DNA from: Chloroflexota bacterium
Lineage (GTDB): Bacteria > Chloroflexota > UBA11872
Length of the DNA stretch: 12,392 nt
Reading direction: 5' to 3'
NCBI GenBank assembly: GCA_028875175.1
Contig: JAPPFO010000256.1
Span: 1-12,392 of the forward strand
A model generated the notes under the pieces. The model was given only the letters and a program-made list of their open reading frames with translations, was not told where the DNA came from and ran no database searches. A program made the translations under genes and the position numbers. Shown here in pieces: positions 1-8,503 of this stretch (its first letter is position 1; each line of letters begins with the position of its first letter).

Positions 1-429
1 CCCAGACCGTCCGTCGTCGTCATCCAGGACGCCGGCAACAACCCTTCCAAGTCCTGCCACTGCGGTGACGTCATGGGCACGATGATCCGGACGCTGGGCG
101 GAATCGGACTGGTGACCGACGGCGGCGTTCGCGATCTTCCCGAGGTCGAGGCGCTCGGTCTTCACTACTTCGCACGCGGACCTGTGGTGGCCCACGGCAC
201 CGCCGTCATTTTCGACGCCGGTGAGCCCGTGGTGATCGACGGCGTGCCGATCCAGACCGGCGACCTGCTCCACGGCGACGTGAATGGTTTGGTAACCATC
301 CCCGCGGAAATCGCCGGCGAGGTCGCCGACGCCGCTCGCGAGGTGCTCGCCGAGGAAGGTACGCGCAAGGCATTCGCGGATTCCCCCGAGTTCACGCTCG
401 AGGGCTACCGCAAACTGCTGGGCCTGTAG
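1..429 (+). CDS. RraA family protein (HMG/CHA aldolase-like), 3' part only
   Basis: The reading frame is open from the first base, so the true start lies upstream; 142 residues are visible. The RraA/HMG-aldolase core is clear. A glycine-rich stretch (GGIGLVTDGG, visible residues 33-42) is followed by VRD, whose Arg44 and Asp45 match the conserved Arg-Asp pair that acts in substrate and metal binding in HMG/CHA aldolases. Further on come FARGPVVAHG and a GDLLHGDVNGLVTIP-like segment typical of the family. Members cleave 4-hydroxy-4-methyl-2-oxoglutarate-type 2-oxo acids or decarboxylate oxaloacetate; others (RraA proper) bind RNase E. Which activity this one has cannot be read from the sequence, and environmental genomes carry many uncharacterised homologues often labelled 'dimethylmenaquinone methyltransferase' by mistake. 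The protein is cytoplasmic with no signal or membrane segment in view. A methionine at 73 lies inside the conserved domain and is not the start. The stop is 18 bp before the glycosyltransferase start, so co-transcription is likely. Confidence 0.85.
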   Translation, partial: PRPSVVVIQDAGNNPSKSCHCGDVMGTMIRTLGGIGLVTDGGVRDLPEVEALGLHYFARGPVVAHGTAVIFDAGEPVVIDGVPIQTGDLLHGDVNGLVTIPAEIAGEVADAAREVLAEEGTRKAFADSPEFTLEGYRKLLGL

Positions 430-447
430 CGCCGCGGCGCTCCCGCC

Positions 448-1650
448 GTGGCGCCCGCTAAGCCGACGGGCACGGGCGCTGGCGACGCCGTGGCGGCGGG
501 CCTTCGAGTCGCGGTGGACGCTGTCGCTGCAGGTACCGGACTCCTGCCCGGCGCCGGGCCCTTGCGCCACACCACCGTCAACCTCGTCGCCGCGCTGGCC
601 GAATTGACCCCGCATTGCTCATGGCACGTTCTCTGCCCCGCGTTCGCCCCGCTGCACGAACTCTCCGGACGGCCCAACATCAGGGTCCGCCCGATGCGCT
701 CTGCGGCTCGCTTGCGCCCGCTCCGCGTCCTCTACCAGCACACCGGCTACGCGCTCGGTCTCCGACGTCTTCGCCCTGACGTCACCCTCCACCTCGTGAA
801 CGTCGCACCGCCCTTCGGTCCGCAGCCTCGGGTGGTCATGCTGCGCTCGTTGCAGTGCTTCACCCACCCACACCAGTTCAGCTGGCTGCGCCGCACGTAC
901 CTCCAATTCGCGCTGCGTCGCTCGCTGCTCGGCGCCGATCGCGTCGTAGCGGGCACGTCGGCCGCCGGCGGCCATGCGCAGCGCTTGCTGGGCTTAGATT
1001 CAGGCCGCCTTCGCGTTGTTCCCCACGGCCTGGCCCCGCACATCGCCAGCGCGCTCGACAGGCCACCGCCGGCCCGTCGAACCGAACGCCCGTATCTCCT
1101 GACCGTCTCGACCCTCTACGGCCACAAGAACTACCCCCGCCTGCTCCAGGCCTTCGCATCGTTGCGCCAGGGCAACCGCATCCCCCACGATCTGCGCATC
1201 GTCGGCGCCGACGCCGATCTCACCGCCGCCGACCTGCGGCGGATGGCGACCCAGCTTGGAGTAGGCGACGCCGTGTCGTTGCTCGGCCCCGTCCCGCACG
1301 ACCGAATCGCGCCCCACTACCAGCAGGCCGACGCCCTCGTCTACGTCTCTCTCGCCGAAACCTTCGGTCACCCTCCCCTGGAAGCCATGGCCCTCGGCTG
1401 CCCCGTCATCGCCTCCAACACAACCTCCCTGCCCGAAATCACCGGCGGGGCGGCACAGCTTGTTGATCCGACAGATGTCCGGGCAATCGCATCAGCCATC
1501 GAACGCGTCGTCACTCAGCCATGTCGCCGCGCCGAGCTTGTAGATCGCGGCAGGCAACGCGCCCGCGACTTCACCTGGCCCCGCGCCGCCGAACGTCTAC
1601 TAGGTGTCCTGCAGGAGGTCGCCGACGCGTCAGCGTCGAAAACTCCCTAA
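448..1650 (+). CDS. Glycosyltransferase family 4 (group 1) protein
   Basis: A 400-residue GT-B glycosyltransferase. The C-terminal GT4 domain is well supported: RVVPHG (189-194), the donor-domain opening YLLTVSTLYGHKNYP (216-230, Lys227 in the usual phosphate-contacting position), and the E-x7-E motif from Glu304 to Glu312 (ETFGHPPLE), followed by GCPVIASNTTSLPEI. Residues 19-24 (LRVAVD) correspond to the usual first beta strand. Family members are retaining enzymes that move a sugar from a nucleotide-sugar donor to a lipid, sugar or protein acceptor, often in envelope or exopolysaccharide synthesis; the acceptor here is unknown. There is no signal peptide or membrane helix, so it is cytoplasmic or peripheral. 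The start is uncertain: GTG at 448 gives a low-complexity N-terminus, and an in-frame GTG at 490 sits five codons before LRVAVD. Neither has a good Shine-Dalgarno sequence. The gene ends at a TAA overlapping the stop of the convergent DUF72 gene. Confidence 0.88.
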   Translation: MAPAKPTGTGAGDAVAAGLRVAVDAVAAGTGLLPGAGPLRHTTVNLVAALAELTPHCSWHVLCPAFAPLHELSGRPNIRVRPMRSAARLRPLRVLYQHTGYALGLRRLRPDVTLHLVNVAPPFGPQPRVVMLRSLQCFTHPHQFSWLRRTYLQFALRRSLLGADRVVAGTSAAGGHAQRLLGLDSGRLRVVPHGLAPHIASALDRPPPARRTERPYLLTVSTLYGHKNYPRLLQAFASLRQGNRIPHDLRIVGADADLTAADLRRMATQLGVGDAVSLLGPVPHDRIAPHYQQADALVYVSLAETFGHPPLEAMALGCPVIASNTTSLPEITGGAAQLVDPTDVRAIASAIERVVTQPCRRAELVDRGRQRARDFTWPRAAERLLGVLQEVADASASKTP

Positions 1651-2477
1651 CCGGTCAAGTAGCCCCGCCGCTCAAGCACCGCGGCCATCCGCATCGCCGC
1701 CTCCACCCGGTTCGGACCCTTCTTGTTGTAGAAGATCACAAAGGTGGCAGTGGCGGGATCGTGTCGGGCGGTCACCAGGTTGGCCAGTTCCGCAATCTCC
1801 GCGTCCATGTAGGCGTGCTCCGCTCGCAGGGCCCGGCGCTCGCGAGCCGACACCCCGCCTGCGCTGTCGCGTCCCATGAAGCGGTAGTACGCCAGCGTGG
1901 GCACCGTCAGCTCTTCCACGGGCTCCGGCAAGCCGACAGCCGCCGCACGCGGCTCGTCGGCAATCACGGCGCCTAGCCCAAGCGCATGCAGCCGCTCCAG
2001 CGTCTCTGCTCTCATCTCGCCCAGCCAGGCCGGGTGCCGAAGCTCGATGGCAATCGGGTCATCACCCATTCCGTCGCGCAGCAAGGCCAGGTGCTCATAT
2101 GTCTCCGGTTTCGGTCGCACATTTGCGCCCAACTGCACCAGGAATCCACCAAACTTCCCGGCCTCCCGCAGCGGCTCCACGCCCTTGAACTGGTTCGCGA
2201 TGTACTCGGCGGCCAGCTGCCGATCGCGCGGCGGATTCGCCACCGCCCGGTGCGCCTTGACCAGGAACGTGAACGCCTCCGGCGTCTGCTCGGCCCACTG
2301 CGCATAAACGCTGGGCTCAATGCGCCTGTAGAAGCTGGCATTGACCTCCACAACCCCCAGCCGTGACGCGTAATACGCCAGCCGCTCCCCCGGCTTCGTC
2401 CCTCGCGGATAGAAACCCGTGTGGTCCGACCAGTTGGCCGTGCCCACCCAGATGCGCCCGACGCTCGCATTGGACAT
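1647..2477 (-). CDS. DUF72 domain-containing protein (YecE-like TIM barrel)
   Basis: A 276-residue cytoplasmic protein covering the whole DUF72 domain. Family hallmarks are the opening IWVGTANWS (9-17) with GFYP (21-24), VEVNASFYR (43-51), FTFLVKAHR (69-77), GFLVQLG (111-117), IAIELRHPAW (142-151), ADEPRA (173-178), YYRFMG (197-202) and FVIFYNKKGPNRVEAA near the end (246-261). DUF72 proteins are widespread TIM-barrel proteins without an established biochemical role; no function is assigned. The ATG at 2477 is chosen because the domain starts eight residues later and AAGGAG lies upstream. The frame stays open to a GTG at 2600, but the extra 41 residues are Arg/Ala-rich, unlike the family, and that GTG has a pyrimidine-rich upstream. 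The gene is convergent with the glycosyltransferase (stops overlap), and appears to be transcribed from the strong promoter at 2784-2811 with a leader of about 300 nt. Confidence 0.9.
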   Translation of the reverse strand: MSNASVGRIWVGTANWSDHTGFYPRGTKPGERLAYYASRLGVVEVNASFYRRIEPSVYAQWAEQTPEAFTFLVKAHRAVANPPRDRQLAAEYIANQFKGVEPLREAGKFGGFLVQLGANVRPKPETYEHLALLRDGMGDDPIAIELRHPAWLGEMRAETLERLHALGLGAVIADEPRAAAVGLPEPVEELTVPTLAYYRFMGRDSAGGVSARERRALRAEHAYMDAEIAELANLVTARHDPATATFVIFYNKKGPNRVEAAMRMAAVLERRGYLTG

Positions 2478-2777
2478 TGCGATCAGTCTTCTCCTTCGCC
2501 AGGAGCTCCGAGTGTCCAGAGCCAACCATGCCGTGGATGCACCAGCCGGCACCACTCTCGCGTCCCCCCGTGAACCGCGCGGAGGAGGTCCCGACGGCAC
2601 GAAGGAGGAACAGCCGCCGGCTGCTCGACCACTCGCCCATCGGTCTCATCGGCCGCCGCGGCAGGGGGATTCGGGCGACCGTGAGATTGCGGACGTCTAC
2701 TGACCGTCCACGGGGAGCGAGGGCTCGGCAAGCCGATCTGTGGGGATGCCGCGCCGCCGGAACCTTCCTCACACGGT
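2478..2777 (-). other. Gene-free stretch / probable long 5' leader of the DUF72 gene
   Basis: About 300 nt between the predicted transcription start of the minus-strand promoter and the DUF72 ATG, forming most of the 398-bp gap between that gene and the SDR gene. Open frames crossing it on both strands have compositions unlike protein (Arg/Pro/Ala/Ser-rich) and recognisable as no family, so I call it non-coding. It contains short GC-rich inverted repeats, for example CAGCC-GCC-GGCTG at 2611-2623. A stretch reading GAGAGTGGTGCC on the minus strand vaguely resembles part of a T-box antiterminator, but the rest of the element cannot be found. No known riboswitch is assigned. Confidence 0.4.
2491..2496 (-). 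promoter_or_regulatory. Ribosome binding site deciding the DUF72 start
   Basis: AAGGAG on the minus strand, 13 nt before the ATG at 2477. The spacing is rather long, but this is the only good Shine-Dalgarno match near any candidate start, and it agrees with where the DUF72 domain begins. Confidence 0.5.
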
Positions 2778-2783
2778 CGGCTC

Positions 2784-2811
2784 ACTATACCGTACAAAAA
2801 GCGAACGTCAA
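2784..2811 (-). promoter_or_regulatory. Sigma70-type promoter, minus strand
   Basis: On the minus strand, TTGACG (2806-2811) is separated by 16 bp from TATAGT (2784-2789). This is five of six matches to each consensus hexamer (TTGACA, TATAAT) in an otherwise GC-rich region, with an AT-rich spacer. Transcription would start near 2777 and run leftward towards the DUF72 gene. It is the best promoter-like sequence I noticed in the window. Confidence 0.65.
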
Positions 2812-2840
2812 GCCCGAACGCCGCGCCCCTGTCCCTCCGT

Positions 2841-2849
2841 TGCTACGAT
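2841..2849 (+). promoter_or_regulatory. Possible extended -10 element for the SDR-creatininase operon
   Basis: TGCTACGAT contains a TGn extension and a TACGAT hexamer, placing a transcription start near 2856 and giving a leader of about 20 nt before the SDR ATG. No convincing -35 hexamer is seen at 17 bp. The octamer TACGATGC here is repeated at 12181-12188 in front of the other + strand gene that follows a divergent gap, which mildly supports a promoter role. Confidence 0.35.
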
Positions 2850-2863
2850 GCGGCACCAGCTTC

Positions 2864-2870
2864 AAGGTGA
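2864..2870 (+). promoter_or_regulatory. Ribosome binding site deciding the SDR start
   Basis: AAGGTGA lies 5 nt before the ATG at 2876. It supports that start over the in-frame upstream starts of the long open frame beginning at 2363, whose extra 171 residues run antisense through the DUF72 gene and resemble no protein. Confidence 0.6.
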
Positions 2871-2875
2871 ACCCC

Positions 2876-3742
2876 ATGGCCCGTCCCAAGGTTCTCGTCA
2901 CCGGCGCCGCCGGCTACGTGGCGGCCCAGATGCTGCCCACCCTGCGCGAACGCTACGACTGCACCCTCATCGACGTCACCACCACCGGCCGCGGCGGCTC
3001 CGAGGTCCCCGGCGTCCAGGTCCAGAGCCTGCTCGACGACCGCGAGACGCTGCGCCCGCTCTTCACCGGCTGTGACGCGGTCATCCACCTGGCCTTCATT
3101 CGCCGCACCGAGGACGTGCGCGAGCACTTCGACGGCGAGATGGACAACATCCGCATGGCCTACAACGTTTTCCGGCTGTCGCTGGAGGAGAATGTGCGCC
3201 GCGTCGTGATGGCCAGCTCCAACCACGCGGCCGACTTCTACGAACACCTGTTGCGCAGCCGCGAGATGGACATGCTGCAAGCCACCAACGACATCCGCCC
3301 GCTTTCGGACAACTACTACGGCTGGGCGAAGGAGTCCTACGAGCACCTGGGCTTCGTCTTTGCCACCGGCACGCTGGGCCGCAAGCTCGAGAACGTCCAC
3401 ATCCGCATCGGCGCTCCACGCCAGCTCAATCCAACCGAGCTGTCCGGCGACATCCAGGGCTATCCCGTCCGCCGCAACCTCGGCGCCTACATCAGTCCCC
3501 GCGACCTGACCCAGCTCTTCGTCAAGTCCATCGAGACCGAGAACATCGACAACGAGTGGGGCGTTCCCTGGCAGGTCTTCTACGGCATCTCCGACAACAC
3601 CCGCTCCTTCTGGGGCCTGGAGAACGCCCGCCGCGTCATCGGCTACGCGCCGGAGGACGACTCCGAGGTGTCCTGGGCCCGGGAGGTGTACGACAACCTC
3701 ACGTCCAAGGGCGTGCTTGGTCGGGTCGGCAAGGCGCCGTGA
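2876..3742 (+). CDS. NAD(P)-dependent extended SDR, uronate-dehydrogenase-like
   Basis: A 288-residue extended short-chain dehydrogenase/epimerase. The N-terminal dinucleotide-binding loop is TGAAGYVA (9-16): the first two glycines are present and the third is replaced by Ala16. The catalytic set is Ser114/Ser115 in ASSNH (113-117) and the YxxxK pair Tyr148/Lys152 in YYGWAK. The SSNH motif, VHIRIG (174-179), YISPRD (205-210) and the tail YGISDN...GY.P.DD (236-262) are those of NAD-dependent uronate dehydrogenases and their relatives, which oxidise the C1 hydroxyl of hexuronates to aldarolactones. Without a reaction to test, another sugar or cyclitol substrate is equally possible. It is soluble and cytoplasmic. 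The first ATG after a good ribosome binding site is used. The stop codon TGA overlaps a possible GTG start of the creatininase gene, so the two are translationally coupled and probably act in the same pathway. Confidence 0.88.
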   Translation: MARPKVLVTGAAGYVAAQMLPTLRERYDCTLIDVTTTGRGGSEVPGVQVQSLLDDRETLRPLFTGCDAVIHLAFIRRTEDVREHFDGEMDNIRMAYNVFRLSLEENVRRVVMASSNHAADFYEHLLRSREMDMLQATNDIRPLSDNYYGWAKESYEHLGFVFATGTLGRKLENVHIRIGAPRQLNPTELSGDIQGYPVRRNLGAYISPRDLTQLFVKSIETENIDNEWGVPWQVFYGISDNTRSFWGLENARRVIGYAPEDDSEVSWAREVYDNLTSKGVLGRVGKAP

Positions 3743-3744
3743 GC

Positions 3745-4683
3745 ATGGACTCCTCGGTCGAGCGCCGCTGGGAACGCTGTCGTCCCCAACAGATCTGGGA
3801 CGCCCTGGCTGAGTTCCCATGCGTCTACGTTCCCTCTGGCCCACTCGAATGGCACGGCCGCCAGAACGCCGTGGGCCTGGATGCCGTGAAGTCCACGGCC
3901 ATCTGCCGCCGCGCCGCCGAACGCACCGGCGGGCTGGTCTATCCCACCGTCTTCCTGGGCGCGTGGGAAGTGCCGTGGCCGCTGGGCATGCCCGCCGCCC
4001 CCGACTTGATTCAATCCAACACCCAGACCGTCCTCGACTACCTGGCGCGCAACGGCGTCAAGGTCGTGATCTGGTTGGGCGGGCACGGCGGCAGCGAGGA
4101 CTACCTGGCCTACCGCCGCGCCGCGCTGGACGCCATGCGGCAGTCGGACATCCTGGTGCTCGCCGCCGTCGACTCGCAGCTGCTCGGCGACTTCGAGAAG
4201 CCGATGGACCACGCCGCCGCCATCGAGACCTCCATCATGATGTACCTGCATCCGGAGACGGTGGACCTCCACGCTCTGGATCCCGCGCCCGACAAGTGGC
4301 CCGAAGGCGTCGGCGGCGACGACCCGCGTACCCACGCCAGCCGCGAAAAAGGCCGGCACTACGCCGAAACCCTGATCGACCGCATCACCGACGCCGCCCG
4401 CCGCCTCGTGGCCCTGGACGATCCCGTCGAGCGCCGCAAGCACCGCCAGTGCGTCGGGCAACAGGTGACCATGGACGACATGGTCGTCTTCGGACGCGCC
4501 TACCTGGCCTCGGCCGACTCGCCCGGCAAGACGCCCAATTCCGCTTGGCTCGAACACCAGGAGGCCTATCGCGTGGGCGACTACGATCGCGCTCTGGCTG
4601 CCGGTTCCAAGGCCATCGAGGCCACCCGCCAGGCCACCGCCGGCCGCCGACCCGCCGGCTTCGACGGCGAACGCATCGTCTGA
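3745..4683 (+). CDS. Creatininase family metallohydrolase
   Basis: 312 residues of creatininase fold. The expected metal ligands are present: Glu35 and His37 in LEWHG, Asp46 in GLDA, His114 in GGHGG, and Glu161 in HAAAIETS, the last followed by MYLHPETV as in the family. The usual Asn after the GGHGG motif is Ser117. The family hydrolyses cyclic amides (creatinine), formamides and, in IolN-type inositol catabolism, a cyclic ketone ring; substrate cannot be read here. Roughly 65 C-terminal residues (about 245-312) lie beyond the usual core and look polar and helical. ATG at 3745 is chosen; an in-frame GTG at 3739 would give the common 4-bp GTGA overlap with the SDR stop. Coupling to a sugar-type dehydrogenase suggests that this enzyme opens or hydrolyses the dehydrogenase product, which is inference. 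It is followed by 135 bp without an obvious terminator. Confidence 0.87.
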   Translation: MDSSVERRWERCRPQQIWDALAEFPCVYVPSGPLEWHGRQNAVGLDAVKSTAICRRAAERTGGLVYPTVFLGAWEVPWPLGMPAAPDLIQSNTQTVLDYLARNGVKVVIWLGGHGGSEDYLAYRRAALDAMRQSDILVLAAVDSQLLGDFEKPMDHAAAIETSIMMYLHPETVDLHALDPAPDKWPEGVGGDDPRTHASREKGRHYAETLIDRITDAARRLVALDDPVERRKHRQCVGQQVTMDDMVVFGRAYLASADSPGKTPNSAWLEHQEAYRVGDYDRALAAGSKAIEATRQATAGRRPAGFDGERIV

Positions 4684-4818
4684 TTTCGCCCACGGGCCGG
4701 TTTCGTCGAATAAGATAGGGCCGCCCCAAGAGGCGACTACGTACCGACCCAAACATCCCGGCCCGCTCTAGCCGCGCGCCGCACTGTCAACACCGACCAA
4801 GGGAGCCACACGACCGCC

Positions 4819-6408
<1,590 letters not shown>

Positions 6409-6433
6409 GGGAGTCGGATCGGAGGTCGCCCCG

Positions 6434-7501
6434 ATGAGCAACCAGTACTTCGCCTTCATCGGCACCTACACCACCGGCGCCAGCGAAGGCATCTATACGT
6501 ATCGGTTCGATTCGGGCACCGGGGCTCTGGAACGCCTGAGCGTGATCGGCGGCATTTCCAATCCGTCGTGGGTGGAAGTGTCGCCGTCAGGCCGAAACCT
6601 CTACGCCGTCGGTGAGGAGTCGCATGGCGTCATCAAGGCCTACGCCATCGACTCCGACACCGGCGCTCTCACCTACCTGAACGAGCAGCTCACGGGCGGC
6701 GAGGTGCCCTGCCATATCAGCGTGGACGCCACTGAGGCGTATGTGCTCCTGGCCAACTACGGCAGCGGCAGCGTGGCCATGCTGCCGATCGAGGCGGATG
6801 GAAGTCTGGCGCCCCTGACCGGCTTCGTTCAGCACGAGGGATCCAGCATCCATCCCGTGCGGCAGCAGGGACCGCACGCCCACTCGATCATCCTGGACGC
6901 CACCAACCGCCTGGCCTTCTCGCCGGATCTGGGGATCGACAAGCTGCTGGTCTACGACCTCGACCTGGACAACGGCACCCTGGCGCCCCACCACGTCCCC
7001 TGGGTGCGCACCCCCGCCGGTGCCGGACCGCGCCATTTCGACTTCCACCCCAACGGCCGGTTCGCCTACCTGATCAACGAGCTGGCCTCGTCCATCACGG
7101 TGCTGCGCTACGTGCCCGACCTGGGAATCTTTGGCGAGATCGAGACCGTCAGCACCCTGCCGGACGACTTCGACGGCGAAAGCACCTGTGCCGACATCCA
7201 CGTCGCGCCGTCAGGCAAGTTCGTCTACGGCTCCAACCGCGGCCACGACAGCATCGCCATGTTCGCCATCGACGAGGCCACCGGCCGCCTAACCCATCTG
7301 GGCAACGAGTCCACCCAGGGCCAGACCCCCCGCAACTTCGCCATCGACCCCTCCGGCGCCTGGCTCCTGGCCGCCAACCAGGACTCCAGCACCATCGTCA
7401 CCTTCCGCATCGACCAACAATCCGGCCACCTCCACCCCGCCGGCCACACAACCCAAATCCCCAACCCCGTCTGCATCAAGCTGCTGCCGAATCCCACGTA
7501 G
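6434..7501 (+). CDS. Lactonase family protein (6-phosphogluconolactonase-like beta propeller)
   Basis: 355 residues matching the seven-bladed beta-propeller lactonase family (YbhE/Pgl type). Repeated blade motifs run throughout: FIGTYT (8-13), NPSWVEVSPSGRNLYAV (43-59), GPHAHSI (146-152), LGIDKLLVYDLD (166-177), GAGPRHFDFHPNGRFAYLINEL (196-217), IHVAPSGKFVYGSNRGHDSI (255-274), PRNFAIDPSGAWLLAANQDS (299-318) and a closing PNPVCIKL. Members hydrolyse 6-phosphogluconolactone in the pentose phosphate pathway, or other sugar and muconate lactones. There is no signal peptide, so it is cytoplasmic. GGAGG lies 8 nt before the ATG, a strong start. It is 25 bp downstream of pckA. Given the uronate-dehydrogenase-like SDR upstream, whose relatives make aldarolactones, a sugar-acid lactone is a reasonable alternative substrate. 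The 141 bp after its stop show no clear hairpin-plus-T terminator. Confidence 0.92.
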   Translation: MSNQYFAFIGTYTTGASEGIYTYRFDSGTGALERLSVIGGISNPSWVEVSPSGRNLYAVGEESHGVIKAYAIDSDTGALTYLNEQLTGGEVPCHISVDATEAYVLLANYGSGSVAMLPIEADGSLAPLTGFVQHEGSSIHPVRQQGPHAHSIILDATNRLAFSPDLGIDKLLVYDLDLDNGTLAPHHVPWVRTPAGAGPRHFDFHPNGRFAYLINELASSITVLRYVPDLGIFGEIETVSTLPDDFDGESTCADIHVAPSGKFVYGSNRGHDSIAMFAIDEATGRLTHLGNESTQGQTPRNFAIDPSGAWLLAANQDSSTIVTFRIDQQSGHLHPAGHTTQIPNPVCIKLLPNPT

Positions 7502-7642
7502 CCGCCGTCGGGCGCACCGCTGCTGTCCTGAGTTCTCGTCCCACCCGCCCCCAACGCCGGGCGCGCCAACCCATTGATACGCATCAGCCTGTCGAATGTC
7601 GTCCCGCATCTGGTAGCGCAAGGGCCACACTCGGCATCGCAC

Positions 7643-8488
7643 TTACGGAATGATCGCGGGCGCGAGCGGCGCGACGAATTCCATCACCAGTCTGCTGAGA
7701 CCCAGTCCAAGGTTGAACTCGAGCCCCTGCGCGGCCGGGATCCCGTAGCCGTACGCCGTGAGCCACGGCCCGGCCACGGCCAGGTCGGAGTTCCAGCCAG
7801 ACGGATAGGGCTGAACGATCATGACCATCAGCTTGGACACCAGGATGATCACCACCGTGGCCAGTCCCAACAGCCCCGCGCTGGCGGCAGCCGCGGCAGA
7901 GACCGTGCCAAGCGCTCGTCCGCTGCTCAATTGCAGCGTCTCGCGCACCGCCAGGAAGGTTCCCAGCAGAACCCAGGCCGCCAGCAACGTCCGCACTGTG
8001 CCCGCCAGCAGCATCACGTTTGCAGTCCGCGACCCGATCCTCAGGGGCTCAGGGTCCGCCGGAATGACCCACAGGAGCGTAAGCAACGACGGAACCAAGA
8101 CGCCCAACGCTCCCGGCGCCTGCGCGAACGCGATAGCGCGGGCCGTTTGGCCGAGATCCCGCGCCTCGGAATCGCTCGTCGCCAGCCACTTACCGGCCAT
8201 CCGGAGAAGTCCCGCCCAAAGCGGCCAGGCCGCGAGATGCACAGTCGCCACGAAAACCGCGTAGAACACGAACCGCAGCAGGTCCCCCTCGAACGTCGTG
8301 TGCCGTCCAGTCCCCCAGGCCAGTGGCAACGTCGAGACTGCGCCCAGGGCTGCGCCGGTTCCCAGCGCCGCGAGCGCCACCACAGCCGCGGCCTGACGAG
8401 TGCTGGCGCCGGGGGCCGCGACTTCGCGGTAGAGGGTCGCGTCCAGCCGCAAGGCGCGGAGCATCCGGCTGATCAGACCGTGACCCAT
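7643..8488 (-). CDS. Yip1-like multi-pass membrane protein, copy A
   Basis: 281 residues with about five hydrophobic membrane segments (roughly 32-58, 73-95, 125-143, 158-180 and 195-225), consistent with a small YIP1/YckC-like integral membrane protein of unknown function. The N-terminus MGHGLISRMLRALRL is an amphipathic basic segment; LYREV (19-23) follows. The motifs ARAIAFAQAPG (116-126) and VRETLQLSSGRALG (181-194) and the C-terminal FNLGLGL (258-264) are all shared with the adjacent copy B, so the two arose by tandem duplication. Copy A carries an extra stretch around residues 51-75 and another before the C-terminal motif (about 225-255). AAGGAG 8 nt before the ATG supports the start. 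It lies 15 bp after copy B, so both are co-transcribed. Prokaryotic YIP1-type proteins have no defined job; a pore or paired complex is only speculation. Confidence 0.75.
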   Translation of the reverse strand: MGHGLISRMLRALRLDATLYREVAAPGASTRQAAAVVALAALGTGAALGAVSTLPLAWGTGRHTTFEGDLLRFVFYAVFVATVHLAAWPLWAGLLRMAGKWLATSDSEARDLGQTARAIAFAQAPGALGVLVPSLLTLLWVIPADPEPLRIGSRTANVMLLAGTVRTLLAAWVLLGTFLAVRETLQLSSGRALGTVSAAAAASAGLLGLATVVIILVSKLMVMIVQPYPSGWNSDLAVAGPWLTAYGYGIPAAQGLEFNLGLGLSRLVMEFVAPLAPAIIP

Positions 8489-8503
8489 CGCTGCCGCTCC
8501 TTG

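Noticed and set aside
2478..2777. T-box riboswitch in the leader (minus-strand GAGAGTGGTGCC resembles the AGGGTGGNACCGCG element).
   Set aside because: Only about 10 of 14 positions match, no matching 3' strand with the expected antiterminator pairing was found, no stem I or specifier loop could be recognised, and a DUF72 gene is not a usual T-box target.
2701..2780. RNase P RNA-like strings (GAGGAAGGTTCCGG and ACAGATCGGCTT on the minus strand).
   Set aside because: The two strings are only about 20 nt apart instead of at opposite ends of a 350-400-nt RNA, and the other conserved blocks are missing.
7502..7642. Possible bidirectional terminator between the lactonase and Yip1-like copy A.
   Set aside because: No stable hairpin followed by a T-run was found on either strand; only a weak TGAT-ACGC-ATCA inverted repeat is present.
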